Shown: positions 1-9,248, numbered from the stretch's first letter. The stretch: DNA of 64,000 nt from Marinobacter sp. LV10R510-11A (GCF_900215155.1 NZ_LT907980.1:2790001-2854000); one strand, 5' to 3'. The notes: generated by a model not told the origin, from the sequence alone. Program-made: numbers and translations.

Positions 1-144
1 ATTCTACGGTCTACCCATAAAACGTCCTATTGCAAACGCCCGATCATGTGATAGATTCAGAAAACATAAATCCACCCTGCAGTCGTCAGTTCCGCAGAGT
101 GAAACAACAATAAGTACCATTACAACAACGAACGAGGCACAGTC

Positions 145-1191
145 ATGAATCTCTTCGCCAAAGCACGAAAAACCCTCACAGTTTACGCGTCAGCCCTTAC
201 TCTTGGGGTTTCCGCCGCCCTGGTTGCCGCACCTGCAACAGCCCAGGAGACGTTCACATGGAAAGTTCAATCGCACTGGCCGGGCGCCAGTAGTTCCTAC
301 ACTGACAGCCTAGTGCGGCTGCAGCGAGTTCTGGACGAGCGAACCGACGGGCGTCTGAAGCTCAAGCTTTATGAGGCCGGCGCGCTCTTCAATGCCCAGG
401 AAACCTTCAATGCCGTAAGCCGCGGCATTCTGGAAATGGGCACAATCTCTCCAGCCTATGCCCAGGACAAAGTCTCCCTTGCCGGCATTGCCTCCGGCCT
501 GCCCTTTGCGTTCCGGAACGTCTGGGAGGCTGCATATTTCCATCAGGGCATGGGCTTTGAGCAAATGCTCCGTGACGAAGCGGCCGAGCACGACGTTTAC
601 TGGGCGACCGACAAGGTTTATCCCACTGAGATGGTGATCAAAAAGCCTATCAATAACTGGGACGATTTCACCAGCCTGAAGATTCGCTCCTCCGGTGTGC
701 TGCAAAAATTCCTGACCGAGGCGGGTGCTGCAGCATCTTATATACCGGGCAGCGAACTTTACTCGGCACTGGACTCTGGCATCGTGGACGGCGCCCACTG
801 GGGTGCAGCTCAAGGTGCCGCCAGCATGGCCCTGTATGAAGTGGCCAAATACCACGTTCAACCGGCCCTGAACATCGCGGGCACTGACGTCATCATTGTC
901 AGCATGAAGGCGCTGAACAAGTTGCCGGAAGACATGCAGAAAATCGTCAAGGATGCGCTCGATGAGCAGTTCTGGGTTCGTACGAACGAATACCTTTATA
1001 AGGAGCGCGTAACTTTGGCCAAGGTCATCGCCGAACAGGGTGTACAGGTGAACGTTCTGCCAGATGAGGTTCAGGACAAGCTGGTACAGGCCGCACAGGC
1101 AATGTGGGACGAGGAAGGCAAGCGAAGCGACAACGCCAAGAAGGCATTGGACATGCTGAAGGGCTATCTGGCCGAACTCGGCTACCTCTGA
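145..1191 (+). CDS. TRAP transporter substrate-binding protein (DctP family)
   Basis: Periplasmic solute receptor of a tripartite ATP-independent (TRAP) importer. The 348-residue product opens with a Sec signal peptide (residues 1 to about 33, cleavage near ATA-QE) and then has the DctP fold. The LKIRSSG segment holds Arg181, at the place of the arginine that binds the substrate carboxylate in this family, so an organic acid is the likely ligand. The gene is followed by both TRAP permease genes and, about 200 bp beyond them, an acyl-CoA synthetase, which hints that the imported acid is CoA-activated. A hairpin terminator right after the stop probably makes the receptor more abundant than the permeases. 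The exact substrate cannot be read from sequence. Confidence 0.9.
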   Translation: MNLFAKARKTLTVYASALTLGVSAALVAAPATAQETFTWKVQSHWPGASSSYTDSLVRLQRVLDERTDGRLKLKLYEAGALFNAQETFNAVSRGILEMGTISPAYAQDKVSLAGIASGLPFAFRNVWEAAYFHQGMGFEQMLRDEAAEHDVYWATDKVYPTEMVIKKPINNWDDFTSLKIRSSGVLQKFLTEAGAAASYIPGSELYSALDSGIVDGAHWGAAQGAASMALYEVAKYHVQPALNIAGTDVIIVSMKALNKLPEDMQKIVKDALDEQFWVRTNEYLYKERVTLAKVIAEQGVQVNVLPDEVQDKLVQAAQAMWDEEGKRSDNAKKALDMLKGYLAELGYL

Positions 1192-1215
1192 GCCGCAAGT
1201 TTAAATAAGTAATGC

Positions 1216-1245
1216 AGGCCGGAGTCTTTGACGTCCGGCCTTTTT
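1216..1245 (+). terminator. Intrinsic terminator/attenuator between TRAP receptor and permeases
   Basis: AGGCCGGA (1216-1223) and TCCGGCCT (1234-1241) form a perfect 8-bp stem around a 10-nt loop, followed by a T run (1241-1245). It lies 25 nt after the receptor stop and before the small permease. Partial termination here would give excess binding protein, a common arrangement in TRAP and ABC operons. Confidence 0.75.
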
Positions 1246-1282
1246 ATCCCTGAAGAAACCCAACATCCTCCTGGAGAATGCC

Positions 1283-1828
1283 ATGAGTGTGCTGAACGCA
1301 TTCATAAGAGGGGTTACCCGTCTTAATGACTTTGTTGGACGCTGGACAGCCCTGCTCATTTTCGCCATGTTCGCGTTCCTGTTGCTGGAGGTGGGTTTCC
1401 GTTATCTGCTAAACGCACCCACAGTCTGGACCAACGAGCTTACCCAGATGCTGTTCGGCGTTTATGCGGTCATGTCCGGAGGCTACATCATGGCTCACAG
1501 GGGCCATGTCAACGTCGACCTTCTGCACTCGCAGCTATCGCCTCGCAACCGGGCGTTTATGGACATCTTTACCTCGCTGATCTTTTTCACTTTTACGCTT
1601 GCTCTGCTGTGGTTCGGCATTGATATGGCGAGCGAATCTATATCAAGCTGGGAAACCTCTTACTCAGCCTGGAACCCGCCAATCTGGCCAGCCAAGCTCG
1701 CCATTCCCGTTGGAACAGGCCTACTGGTTCTGCAAGGGTTGGCCAAGCTCCTGGAAGACATTGCCATTGCGTTCAACCTGGATTGCTGCGGACCGGACCA
1801 GAGCGTTTGTGAAGGAGACCAGTCGTGA
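1283..1828 (+). CDS. TRAP transporter small permease (DctQ family)
   Basis: Small membrane subunit of the TRAP importer, 181 residues with about four transmembrane helices; it pairs with the large permease. Motifs typical of DctQ proteins are visible, such as the helix ending FRYLLNAP with WTNEL and the later AHRGHVNVD segment. The start ATG at 1283 has a CTGGAG ribosome site just upstream (1271-1276). The stop overlaps the GTG start of the large permease by 4 nt (GTGA), indicating translational coupling. Confidence 0.9.
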   Translation: MSVLNAFIRGVTRLNDFVGRWTALLIFAMFAFLLLEVGFRYLLNAPTVWTNELTQMLFGVYAVMSGGYIMAHRGHVNVDLLHSQLSPRNRAFMDIFTSLIFFTFTLALLWFGIDMASESISSWETSYSAWNPPIWPAKLAIPVGTGLLVLQGLAKLLEDIAIAFNLDCCGPDQSVCEGDQS

Positions 1829-3135
1829 GTATTGAAATCCTGACTGTGCTGTTTTTTGGTTCACTGCTGTTCTTTCTATTACTTGGTTTACCGTTGGCTT
1901 TTGTTCTCGGTGGCGTTTCAGTCATCTTCCTCTATTTCACTTGGGGATTCGATTCCTTCTATATGGTGGCCTCGCAGATCTGGGGCACCATGGGCAGCTT
2001 TACCCTGGTTGCGATTCCCCTGTTTGTTTTCATGGCCATGGTGCTGGAGCGAACCGGCGTTGCGAAGGACCTGTATCGGATGATGCACCTGTGGTTTGGC
2101 GGTCTTCGCGGCGGCCTGGCTATAGGAACCCTGGTTATCTGCGCCGTATTTGCTGCCATGGTTGGCATCAGTGGCGCAGCGGTGGTTGCCATGGGCACCA
2201 TCGCACTGCCCTCCATGCTGGAGCGAGGCTATGACCGCAAAATGGCGCTGGGTGTCATCAATACAGGTGGCGGCTGGGGCATTCTGATACCGCCCAGCAT
2301 TCTGATGATTCTCTACGCGCTTATTACCGGGGTATCCGTAGGCCAGATGTTTGCTGCCGGCATCATGCCCGGCGTTCTGCTGATGGTAATGACCGTTACT
2401 TACATTCTCGTGCGCTCTACCCTTCAGCCGCACCTGGCACCGGCCCTGCCCCCCGAAGAACGTGGCACTTGGCCTGAGAAGCTTCGTGCATTAAGAGCCG
2501 TGCTGCTGCCCATTGGCGTTGTGATCATGGTGCTTGGCTCCATTATCGGTGGCATTACCACGCCAACGGAAGCCGCCGCCATGGGTGTTCTTGGTTCGCT
2601 GATTTCGGCAGCCGTCTATCGCCAGCTCAAGTGGAGCATCCTGCAGGAAGCCGCTATCCGTACCTTCAAGCTCACGGGCATGATCATGTGGATCCTGTTT
2701 GCCGCTCACGCGTTTAGCGCGGCATATCAAAGCATGGGTGCTCAAGAACTGATCGAAGGCATGATGCAGCACATTCCCGGCGGCCCCTGGGGCATCATCA
2801 TTGCAATGATGATGATCATATTCTTCCTGGCCATGGTACTCGACCCGGTTGGCATCATGCTGATCACTCTGCCGGTGTTCATGCCGATCGTAAAATCCCT
2901 TGGTTTCGATCCGATCTGGTTCGGCATCCTGTTCGTGATCAACATGGAAATCGGCTACAAGACACCGCCGTTCGGATTTAACCTGTTCTATCTGAAAGGT
3001 GTGGTCCCGCCAGGCATTACGATGAAGGATATTTACACCTCCGTAGTCCCGTTCGTGATCATCGAGATACTGGCCATTAGCATCATTATGGTCTTTCCAA
3101 AAATCGCCACTTGGTTGCCTGGCGTGTTTTTCTAG
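1825..3135 (+). CDS. TRAP transporter large permease (DctM family)
   Basis: Ion-coupled transport subunit of the TRAP system, 436 residues and highly hydrophobic, with about 12 predicted helices. Family signatures include GISGAAVVAMGTIALPSM, PPSILMILY, TTPTEAAAMG and the C-terminal EIGYKTPPFGFNLF. Translation starts at GTG (1825) overlapping the stop of the small permease, with GGAGA at 1814-1818 as ribosome site. Together with the genes at 145 and 1283 it makes a complete importer. Confidence 0.92.
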   Translation: MSIEILTVLFFGSLLFFLLLGLPLAFVLGGVSVIFLYFTWGFDSFYMVASQIWGTMGSFTLVAIPLFVFMAMVLERTGVAKDLYRMMHLWFGGLRGGLAIGTLVICAVFAAMVGISGAAVVAMGTIALPSMLERGYDRKMALGVINTGGGWGILIPPSILMILYALITGVSVGQMFAAGIMPGVLLMVMTVTYILVRSTLQPHLAPALPPEERGTWPEKLRALRAVLLPIGVVIMVLGSIIGGITTPTEAAAMGVLGSLISAAVYRQLKWSILQEAAIRTFKLTGMIMWILFAAHAFSAAYQSMGAQELIEGMMQHIPGGPWGIIIAMMMIIFFLAMVLDPVGIMLITLPVFMPIVKSLGFDPIWFGILFVINMEIGYKTPPFGFNLFYLKGVVPPGITMKDIYTSVVPFVIIEILAISIIMVFPKIATWLPGVFF

Positions 3136-3333
3136 AACACAGCATTTGCTTGTGATTATGCCGTCAAGGACGACAGCACACTGCCTGTTCCGCTACCTAC
3201 TTCCTTGTATTCTCCCGACACTTCGAGACGTTCCATTTTTCTGTCCGCCGTTAAACCGAGCAAGCGCTTGCTACAATTCGACAAATACATTAAATTCGAC
3301 TCACGACAGGTACCACAAGCCGGAGTTTTTTCT

Positions 3334-4923
3334 ATGCCCACAAGCCCTGAAGTGTCTCTAAACATGATTGATCGGGTATCCGTTGGCGACATTCTGACCC
3401 GCACGAGCGATGTTTTCCCGAACAACATTGCCATGGTAGACGGCGATCGCACCATCACGTATCGCGCCTTTGAGGATCAGGCTAACCAAGCAGCCAACGC
3501 GCTGCGGGCTCTAGGCCTGACGCCAGGCGAAACGGTGGGTCTGCTGGCTCGCAATTGTTTGGAACTGATGATTAGCTATATGGCCTGCGCCAAGGCCAAC
3601 CTTGTGTGCGCTCCGGTAAACCTGGGTTTAAAACCCCATGAAATGGCCTATTGCCTGAAAGATTGCGGCGCCCGTGTACTGATTGTTGAAGAATCTCTGG
3701 CCGAAGCTGGCAAAGGCCTGCCTGCACACCTCCCGGCACTTGAACACGTTTATTGGACTGGCAGCACCACCACCGAAGGCGGCGGTAAATCCTGGAAAAC
3801 TTTTGAGAGTTTGGTGCAAAGTGGCAGTACCAATCCGGTAGAAGTATTGACCGGTGATCGGGACCCTGTGCAACTGCTCTACACCAGTGGAACCACGGCG
3901 AACCCGAAGGGTGTTATCACCAGCCACTTGGCCGTCACCATGACAGCTATGAGCAACACGATTGCCAATCAGACGCCCCCACAAGCGAGCATTCTGTGCA
4001 CACTGCCGCTGTTCCATTGCACAGCCATCAACGCGCTAGCCATACCCACCATTATGACGGGCGGAAAACTGGTTCTAACCAAGGGGTTCGATGCTAAAGA
4101 ATGTGCACGCCTGATTGAAGAACACAGTGTGTACATGTTCGTGTTCCTTCCCATGATGTACCAAGCGGTTCTGGCAGACCCAGAAGCCCGTAGCCGGGAT
4201 TTCTCATCGGTGCGCCGGGCGTTTTATGCCATGGCTCCCATGGCTGAGCCCGTGCTCAAAAAAGTTCACGAACTGCTCCCCAACGCCGATGTTGTCCTCG
4301 GCTCCGGCCAGACTGAATTCACTCCGATGACCTGCATGATTCGGCCGGAACACCAGTGGAGCAAAGCCGGCTCCTGGGGCTCCGCAGCACCTTTAACCCG
4401 GGTGGCGATCATGGACGATGAAGGCAACCTGCTGCCACCAGGACAGTCTGGGGAGATTGTTTATCGTGGCCCACAGTCCATGACCCGTTACTTCAATCTG
4501 CCGGAGGCAACCACCGAAGCCTTCAAATATGGCTGGTTCCACAGTGGTGATATTGCATCTATAGATGAAGACGGCGCCATCTGGTTCACCGACCGCAAGA
4601 AGGATGTCATCAAATCCGGTGGCGAGAACGTCGCGTCTATTGAGGTAGAGCGCTGCCTGATGGGCCACCCTGCTGTCTCAGAAGCGGCCGTTGTCGGTTT
4701 GCCTCATGACCGCTGGGGCGAAGCGATCACTGCGAACGTCATCTTGTTACCAGACGCAACGGCCACTGAGAGCGAGCTGATCGATTACTGCAAGAAGAAC
4801 ATTGCAGGCTTCAAAGTACCCAAGGCCATCATGATTGTTGAAGCCTTTCCCCGCACAGGCACCGGCAAGATTCAGAAGCACATGATTCGCAAAGATCTTG
4901 AAGGGCATTACTCAGACAAGTAA
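3334..4923 (+). CDS. Acyl-CoA synthetase (AMP-dependent ligase)
   Basis: Activates a carboxylic acid with ATP and CoA. The open frame reaches back to 3205, but the ATG at 3334 has a GGAG ribosome site 8 nt upstream and gives a normal 529-residue protein. The ATP-binding P-loop reads YTSGTTANPKGV (residues 183-194; Ala where most have Gly), followed by the adenylate motif at HSGD and the C-terminal catalytic-lysine segment RTGTGKIQK. It resembles medium/long-chain or alicyclic acid CoA ligases. Position after the TRAP genes suggests activation of the imported acid. It converges on the ferredoxin reductase gene of the CYP153 operon, so a role in fatty acids from alkane oxidation is an alternative. 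Confidence 0.88.
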   Translation: MPTSPEVSLNMIDRVSVGDILTRTSDVFPNNIAMVDGDRTITYRAFEDQANQAANALRALGLTPGETVGLLARNCLELMISYMACAKANLVCAPVNLGLKPHEMAYCLKDCGARVLIVEESLAEAGKGLPAHLPALEHVYWTGSTTTEGGGKSWKTFESLVQSGSTNPVEVLTGDRDPVQLLYTSGTTANPKGVITSHLAVTMTAMSNTIANQTPPQASILCTLPLFHCTAINALAIPTIMTGGKLVLTKGFDAKECARLIEEHSVYMFVFLPMMYQAVLADPEARSRDFSSVRRAFYAMAPMAEPVLKKVHELLPNADVVLGSGQTEFTPMTCMIRPEHQWSKAGSWGSAAPLTRVAIMDDEGNLLPPGQSGEIVYRGPQSMTRYFNLPEATTEAFKYGWFHSGDIASIDEDGAIWFTDRKKDVIKSGGENVASIEVERCLMGHPAVSEAAVVGLPHDRWGEAITANVILLPDATATESELIDYCKKNIAGFKVPKAIMIVEAFPRTGTGKIQKHMIRKDLEGHYSDK

Positions 4924-4938
4924 GCCTTAAGCCTATGG

Positions 4939-6231
4939 TCAACGCCCGGCACTGGCCAGTGCCGGGCTATCCTCCATCAGCAATTCTTTTACCGGCACGG
5001 AATCATCCGCCAACCGCTCTGGCTGAATGGTCAGTTTTTGCGCAATGATTCGTTTGCTCAGCACAAACTCCTGGGGGCGGTTTATACAATCCGCAGCGAT
5101 CAACCGCCCTTCCTTCAAGTAGAAGGCAGCAAAACTTCGACCTGTGCGCCTATCTCCGCGAACAATCACTTGGTCATAACCTTGGCTCAACCCAGCAATC
5201 TGTAGTTTCAAATCGTACTGATCTGACCAGAACCAAGGCAGGCTCGCAGAGCTTTTATTACACCCACAGATAGACGCAGCAGCAATCTTGGCCTGCTCAG
5301 TGGCGTTAGGCACGGATTCCAGGCGCACGCGACACGCGTACAGTTTGTTAAACTGGTTGGCGCAGTCCCCCGCAGCCACAATGTTGGGGTCGATGGTACG
5401 GCAGAACTCATCCACCACAATACCGTTTTCCACGGCAAGGCCAGCCATCTCGGCTAACTCTGTATTCGGTAGCACACCCACGCCAATAACAACCAAATCA
5501 GCGGGGAACTCGGCGCCATCTGTGCAAACCACTTTTCCCACTTGGCCGTTACCGGAAAACCCACCAATAGAGACACCGGTGTGAATACGAACACCACTTT
5601 CCATGTGCACACGATGGTAGAAATCAGACACTTCCGGCGCGGTTACCCGCCCCAGTATTCGCGGCCCCATCTCTAACACGGTCACCTGCATGCCCAGTTG
5701 CCTGAGCAATGCTGCGGTTTCCAGACCCACATAACCACCACCGATGATGACGGCATGCTGGCCTTCGGTGATATTCGCCTTGATGGATTCAGCGTCAGCC
5801 ATATCTCGTAGATAATGTATTCCGCTCAGATCGCAACCGGGCAAATCCACCTTCCGAACTCGAGCGCCGATGCACAGCGCGAGCTTGTCATAGCTCAGCA
5901 CTTTGCTCTCTTTTTCATTCTCTCCTTCACTCCCTCTCTCACCCGCACCTTCAACAAACGTCAGCGTCTGTTGGTCTCGGTTAATGGCGGTAACGCGTCC
6001 TTGTCGAAACTGCACATTTTGCTTTTCATAGAAGGCAGCCGGGCGAATGGCCAAGCTCTCCGCCGTTCTCGCGCCAGACAAAAAAGCCTTGGAAAGCGGT
6101 GGTCGGTGATACGGCAAATGGCGCTCATCACTGATCACCAGGATTTCACCATCCCAGCCTTCCTGGCGAAGGCTGGTGACCAACTGGGCGGCGGCATGGC
6201 TGGCGCCGACAACAATGCATGTTTGGGTCAT
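4939..6231 (-). CDS. FAD-dependent ferredoxin reductase of the CYP153 system
   Basis: Moves electrons from NAD(P)H through FAD to the [2Fe-2S] ferredoxin encoded in the same operon, which then reduces the P450. 430 residues of the putidaredoxin/rubredoxin reductase type: N-terminal FAD site (VVGASHAA), a second dinucleotide site VIIGGGYVGLETAALL for NAD(P)H, and VVAAGDCAN near the flavin. It starts 4 nt after the P450 stop with GGGAG upstream, so the genes are co-transcribed. The last codons lie within a perfect 24-nt palindrome (4944-4967). Confidence 0.92.
   Translation of the reverse strand: MTQTCIVVGASHAAAQLVTSLRQEGWDGEILVISDERHLPYHRPPLSKAFLSGARTAESLAIRPAAFYEKQNVQFRQGRVTAINRDQQTLTFVEGAGERGSEGENEKESKVLSYDKLALCIGARVRKVDLPGCDLSGIHYLRDMADAESIKANITEGQHAVIIGGGYVGLETAALLRQLGMQVTVLEMGPRILGRVTAPEVSDFYHRVHMESGVRIHTGVSIGGFSGNGQVGKVVCTDGAEFPADLVVIGVGVLPNTELAEMAGLAVENGIVVDEFCRTIDPNIVAAGDCANQFNKLYACRVRLESVPNATEQAKIAAASICGCNKSSASLPWFWSDQYDLKLQIAGLSQGYDQVIVRGDRRTGRSFAAFYLKEGRLIAADCINRPQEFVLSKRIIAQKLTIQPERLADDSVPVKELLMEDSPALASAGR
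4944..4967. repeat. Perfect 24-nt palindrome at convergent gene ends
   Basis: GCCCGGCACTGG (4944-4955) is followed directly by its reverse complement (4956-4967). It lies inside the last codons of the reductase gene and 20 nt past the stop of the convergent acyl-CoA synthetase gene. It could form a strong hairpin on either transcript, but neither side has a T run, so a standard intrinsic terminator is not certain. Confidence 0.6.
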
Positions 6232-6235
6232 GAGC

Positions 6236-7627
6236 TCAGGCTCCCGAGGGCTTCGCGGTCAGCTGAACCATCATTTTCGAATAGCCACGCACGAAGTTGG
6301 ATTGCACATATTCTGGCTCACCGATCACTTCAATCTTGTCAAAGCGTGCCAGCAACTCCTCCCAGAGAATGCGCAGCTGCAGCTCAGCCAAACGGTTGCC
6401 CATGCAACGATGAACTCCAAACCCAAAGGACAGGTGATTGCGAGCGCCCTTGCGATCGATAATGAACCGTTCTGGCTGATCGATAGCACGCTCGTCGCGG
6501 TTACCAGAGGCGTACCACATGACGACCTTGTCGCCTTTCTTTATGATCTGGCCGTTTAGCTCGACATCTTGTTTTGCAACACGGCGCATATAGGCCAGCG
6601 GTGTTTGCCAGCGAATAATTTCAGACACCATATTCGAAATCAGGCCTGGATCGTTCTTGAGTTTGGTAAACTCGTCCGGGAACCTGTTGAGAGCCAGCAC
6701 ACCACCAGACATCGAGTTACGGGTGGTGTCGTTGCCACCTACAATCAATAGTGCCAGATTGCCCAGAAACTCCATCGGTTTTTTGATCATATCCTTAGTG
6801 TCATCATTGTTCTGAAGCATGCTGATCAAGTCAAAACCCAGGTCTTCGCCAGCAGCAGTTTTCGCTTCCTTATCACGCCAAAGCCGTGCGAAGTACCCGG
6901 ACATGTCCACCATGCCCCTGAACAACTCATCCGTGTCGTTCGATCCACCCGTCGACTCCGCTCCGCCACCCGCCAGATCAGACCAGTAAACGAGTTTTCG
7001 GCGATCCTCATAGGGGAAGCCGAGCAACGTCGCCAGCATTCGTGCGGTTAGCTCTATGGAGACGTCGTCCACCCAGTTGAAGGGCTTATCCAATGGGAGT
7101 GTATCCAGAACATCCTGAGTACGTTCACGAATCAGCCCTTCCATTTCTTTCAGGTTCTTCGGCGCTACGACACCTTGAACGGCTCGACGCTGCACATCGT
7201 GCTTGGGTGGATCCATCGCGATGAACATCTCAACAGCGAGTTCGTCAGGTGCCGTGCCAATTATGATAAACGGCTCCGCCGAAAACAGATCGTAATGCTT
7301 ATCCACGAACATGATGTCCTCATAACGTGTGACAGACCAAAACGGGCCGAACGAGCTGTTCTTCTGAAAGTGGACAGGGCACTCATCACGTAAGCGTTTG
7401 AAGTACGACTCCCAACGATTCTGTCTGTAGAGAAACGGGTTGCTGACATCAATATCTTCTATTGCCAGCGTTGATACATCGGGAATCGGCGTTTCGATAA
7501 ATTCCCGAAACTCTGTGTACTTACCCAGCTTGAGCTTGGCTTTATAAATGAAGTGGGCGGCCTTGATTTGCAGGGGCATTGGGACGATTGCGGCGCCTTT
7601 CTCGGCCACTAAATTGAAGATGCTCAT
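6236..7627 (-). CDS. Cytochrome P450 of the CYP153 type (alkane terminal hydroxylase)
   Basis: Soluble haem monooxygenase that probably oxidises medium-chain n-alkanes (or fatty acids) at the terminal carbon. 463 residues. Visible P450 landmarks: I-helix GGNDTTRNS (297-305), ExxR as EIIR (336-339), and the haem loop FGFGVHRCMGNRLAELQ with Cys408 as thiolate ligand. The N-terminal length and the soluble three-component neighbourhood (ferredoxin upstream, reductase downstream) fit CYP153 class I systems of hydrocarbon-degrading bacteria. The CYP153 call is from remembered family features, not an alignment. Confidence 0.92.
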   Translation of the reverse strand: MSIFNLVAEKGAAIVPMPLQIKAAHFIYKAKLKLGKYTEFREFIETPIPDVSTLAIEDIDVSNPFLYRQNRWESYFKRLRDECPVHFQKNSSFGPFWSVTRYEDIMFVDKHYDLFSAEPFIIIGTAPDELAVEMFIAMDPPKHDVQRRAVQGVVAPKNLKEMEGLIRERTQDVLDTLPLDKPFNWVDDVSIELTARMLATLLGFPYEDRRKLVYWSDLAGGGAESTGGSNDTDELFRGMVDMSGYFARLWRDKEAKTAAGEDLGFDLISMLQNNDDTKDMIKKPMEFLGNLALLIVGGNDTTRNSMSGGVLALNRFPDEFTKLKNDPGLISNMVSEIIRWQTPLAYMRRVAKQDVELNGQIIKKGDKVVMWYASGNRDERAIDQPERFIIDRKGARNHLSFGFGVHRCMGNRLAELQLRILWEELLARFDKIEVIGEPEYVQSNFVRGYSKMMVQLTAKPSGA

Positions 7628-7679
7628 AGTGCTTCAAGCCTTGCGAATGTTGTTTTTAGGGGGGGTTGGTCAAAGCCGG

Positions 7680-8000
7680 CTACATTTGAAACTCAGGCAA
7701 GTGCGCGACCAGGCCGTCCATCGCATCAGAGATAATAATCTGGCAGGCCAGTCGGGAGGTATCCGCACGGTCGGGCGTTAAGTCCAGCATTAGTAATTCC
7801 TCATCGCTGGCACTGCCGGTGGTTTTGACCCAACCACCATCAACAATCACATGGCAGGTACCGCAGGCGGCTTCACCGCCGCAATCTGCATCGATACCCG
7901 GCACGCCGTTATCCATGGCGGTCTGCATCAGGGATTTACCCGCCTCAATGTCAACGGCGTGCTGTGTGCCGTCGTGCTCGATGAACGTAATGCTGCCCAT
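7680..8000 (-). CDS. [2Fe-2S] ferredoxin partner of the CYP153 P450
   Basis: Electron carrier between reductase and P450. The chosen start (ATG at 8000, product MGSITF) has GGAG 6 nt upstream; an ATG four codons earlier lacks this. The 106-residue protein is of the adrenodoxin/putidaredoxin class, with cluster cysteines Cys40, Cys46, Cys49 and Cys86 (DCGGEAACGTCH and later RLACQI). First gene of the minus-strand operon ferredoxin, P450, reductase. Confidence 0.93.
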   Translation of the reverse strand: MGSITFIEHDGTQHAVDIEAGKSLMQTAMDNGVPGIDADCGGEAACGTCHVIVDGGWVKTTGSASDEELLMLDLTPDRADTSRLACQIIISDAMDGLVAHLPEFQM

Positions 8001-8104
8001 AACTTGCTCCACAAAACTGGTTAGTCTGCTTGCTGTCTACACGGCGGGCGCCTGGCCCAAGCGCATACCTTTCGTTTGGTAAAATCAGGTTAAGCAATCT
8101 CACG

Positions 8105-8151
8105 CCGCAAAAGGAGGTCATTTCTTGACAGTACGGGGTCATTTAAAGACA
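8105..8151. promoter_or_regulatory. AraC-type operator: two direct repeats 21 bp apart next to CYP153 operon promoter
   Basis: GGTCATTT-N3-GACA occurs at 8116-8130 and again at 8137-8151, an offset of exactly 21 bp (two helix turns), the usual spacing of AraC-family half-sites. On the minus strand a possible -35 (TTGCGG, 8110-8105) lies directly beside the repeats, with a weak -10 about 17 nt on. This is where an activator would contact polymerase for the ferredoxin-P450-reductase operon. The adjacent AraC-type gene (8190) is the obvious candidate binder; that link is inference. Confidence 0.6.
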
Positions 8152-8189
8152 CTGTTTTTTGCAAACATTCAGCGAGAGAGCAAAATCAG

Positions 8190-9248
8190 ATGAGCGATGA
8201 GCAGCAGGCCGCAGCGAAGGTTGGCGGCAATACCGCCTGCATCCCCACCAACTATTCTCGCCTGATCGCTCGAGTGCTGGGGTTGCATGCTCGCGAGCTA
8301 CCAACCTTACTCGCGCAAACAGGGGTTTCAGTCGATCAGTTGATACAGGACGACACGCTGCTGACATCCAGCCAGCAGATGCAGATTCTACAAAATGCTT
8401 TGCGGTTATCCGATGACGAGATGTTCGGGCTAAGAGTTGGCCAATGCCTAACGCCTACTACTCACGGTGCCATGGGCTTTTTGGCCAGCAGCAGCCCCAA
8501 CCTGCTGATCGCCCTGAGGGCATTCGAGACGTATCTTCCCACGCGTTCAGACTTCTCCCACCTGGAGTTGAAGCGCAGCAAGGAGTATTGGGAGTGTTAT
8601 TGTTATTTTGATGTGGAGCTTAATGCGGATGTGCATCGCTTTATATCGGAAGCCTATGCGTCGATACTTTTTCAGTGCGCAGAGTTCATTATCGGGCAAC
8701 CGGTAGAGGGCGCTCGCATCTGCTTCTCCTTTGAGAAGCCTGATTATAGCCAGCGCTATGCTGAGTTTCTGCCCGGGAACATCGAGTTCTCCTCCTCCCA
8801 GTTGATACTGAAAGTGCCTGCCAACCTGTGCGACATTCCCAATGCGTCTGCAAACCACGAGAACTACTCACTGGCGTTACGGCAATGCCAATCGATGCTG
8901 CAAAAGTTACCGCTCAAGACCAACAACTGGACGCATCGACTGCAGAAAATGATGCTATCGCACCCGCCAGGTGTGCTCAGCGAGGAAGAGGCAGCCGCCA
9001 TGCTATTTATCAGCAAACGCACACTGGCACGAAGGCTGGGGCTGGAGGGTCGCAATTTTCGCAGTATCCGCGACGAAATACTGTCGCAGCAGGCAAGCAG
9101 TTATCTGCACACCAGTAATATGTCGGTGGATGCGATTGCAGCCGTCCTCAGCTACCATGACAGCTCTAATTTTCGACGGGCATTCAAACGCTGGTTTCAG
9201 CTAACGCCTGATCAGTATCGAAAACAGGTAAGGTTCAAAAACACATGA
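8190..9248 (+). CDS. AraC-family transcriptional regulator, probable activator of the CYP153 operon
   Basis: 352-residue regulator with an N-terminal ligand-sensing domain of the AraC/OruR type (about residues 20-200) and a C-terminal double helix-turn-helix, visible in ISKRTLARRLGLEGRNF and NFRRAFKRWFQLTPDQYRKQ. It is divergent from the alkane hydroxylase operon, as AlkR-like regulators often are, and is flanked by a 21-bp-spaced repeat pair at 8116-8151. Sensing of alkanes or fatty acids is likely but inferred from context. Its stop overlaps the start of the following broken MFS gene by 4 nt. Confidence 0.88.
   Translation: MSDEQQAAAKVGGNTACIPTNYSRLIARVLGLHARELPTLLAQTGVSVDQLIQDDTLLTSSQQMQILQNALRLSDDEMFGLRVGQCLTPTTHGAMGFLASSSPNLLIALRAFETYLPTRSDFSHLELKRSKEYWECYCYFDVELNADVHRFISEAYASILFQCAEFIIGQPVEGARICFSFEKPDYSQRYAEFLPGNIEFSSSQLILKVPANLCDIPNASANHENYSLALRQCQSMLQKLPLKTNNWTHRLQKMMLSHPPGVLSEEEAAAMLFISKRTLARRLGLEGRNFRSIRDEILSQQASSYLHTSNMSVDAIAAVLSYHDSSNFRRAFKRWFQLTPDQYRKQVRFKNT

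Noticed and set aside
3146..3361. Small ORF between the TRAP large permease and the acyl-CoA synthetase
   Set aside because: No ribosome site, no family features, and it overlaps the start of the synthetase gene.
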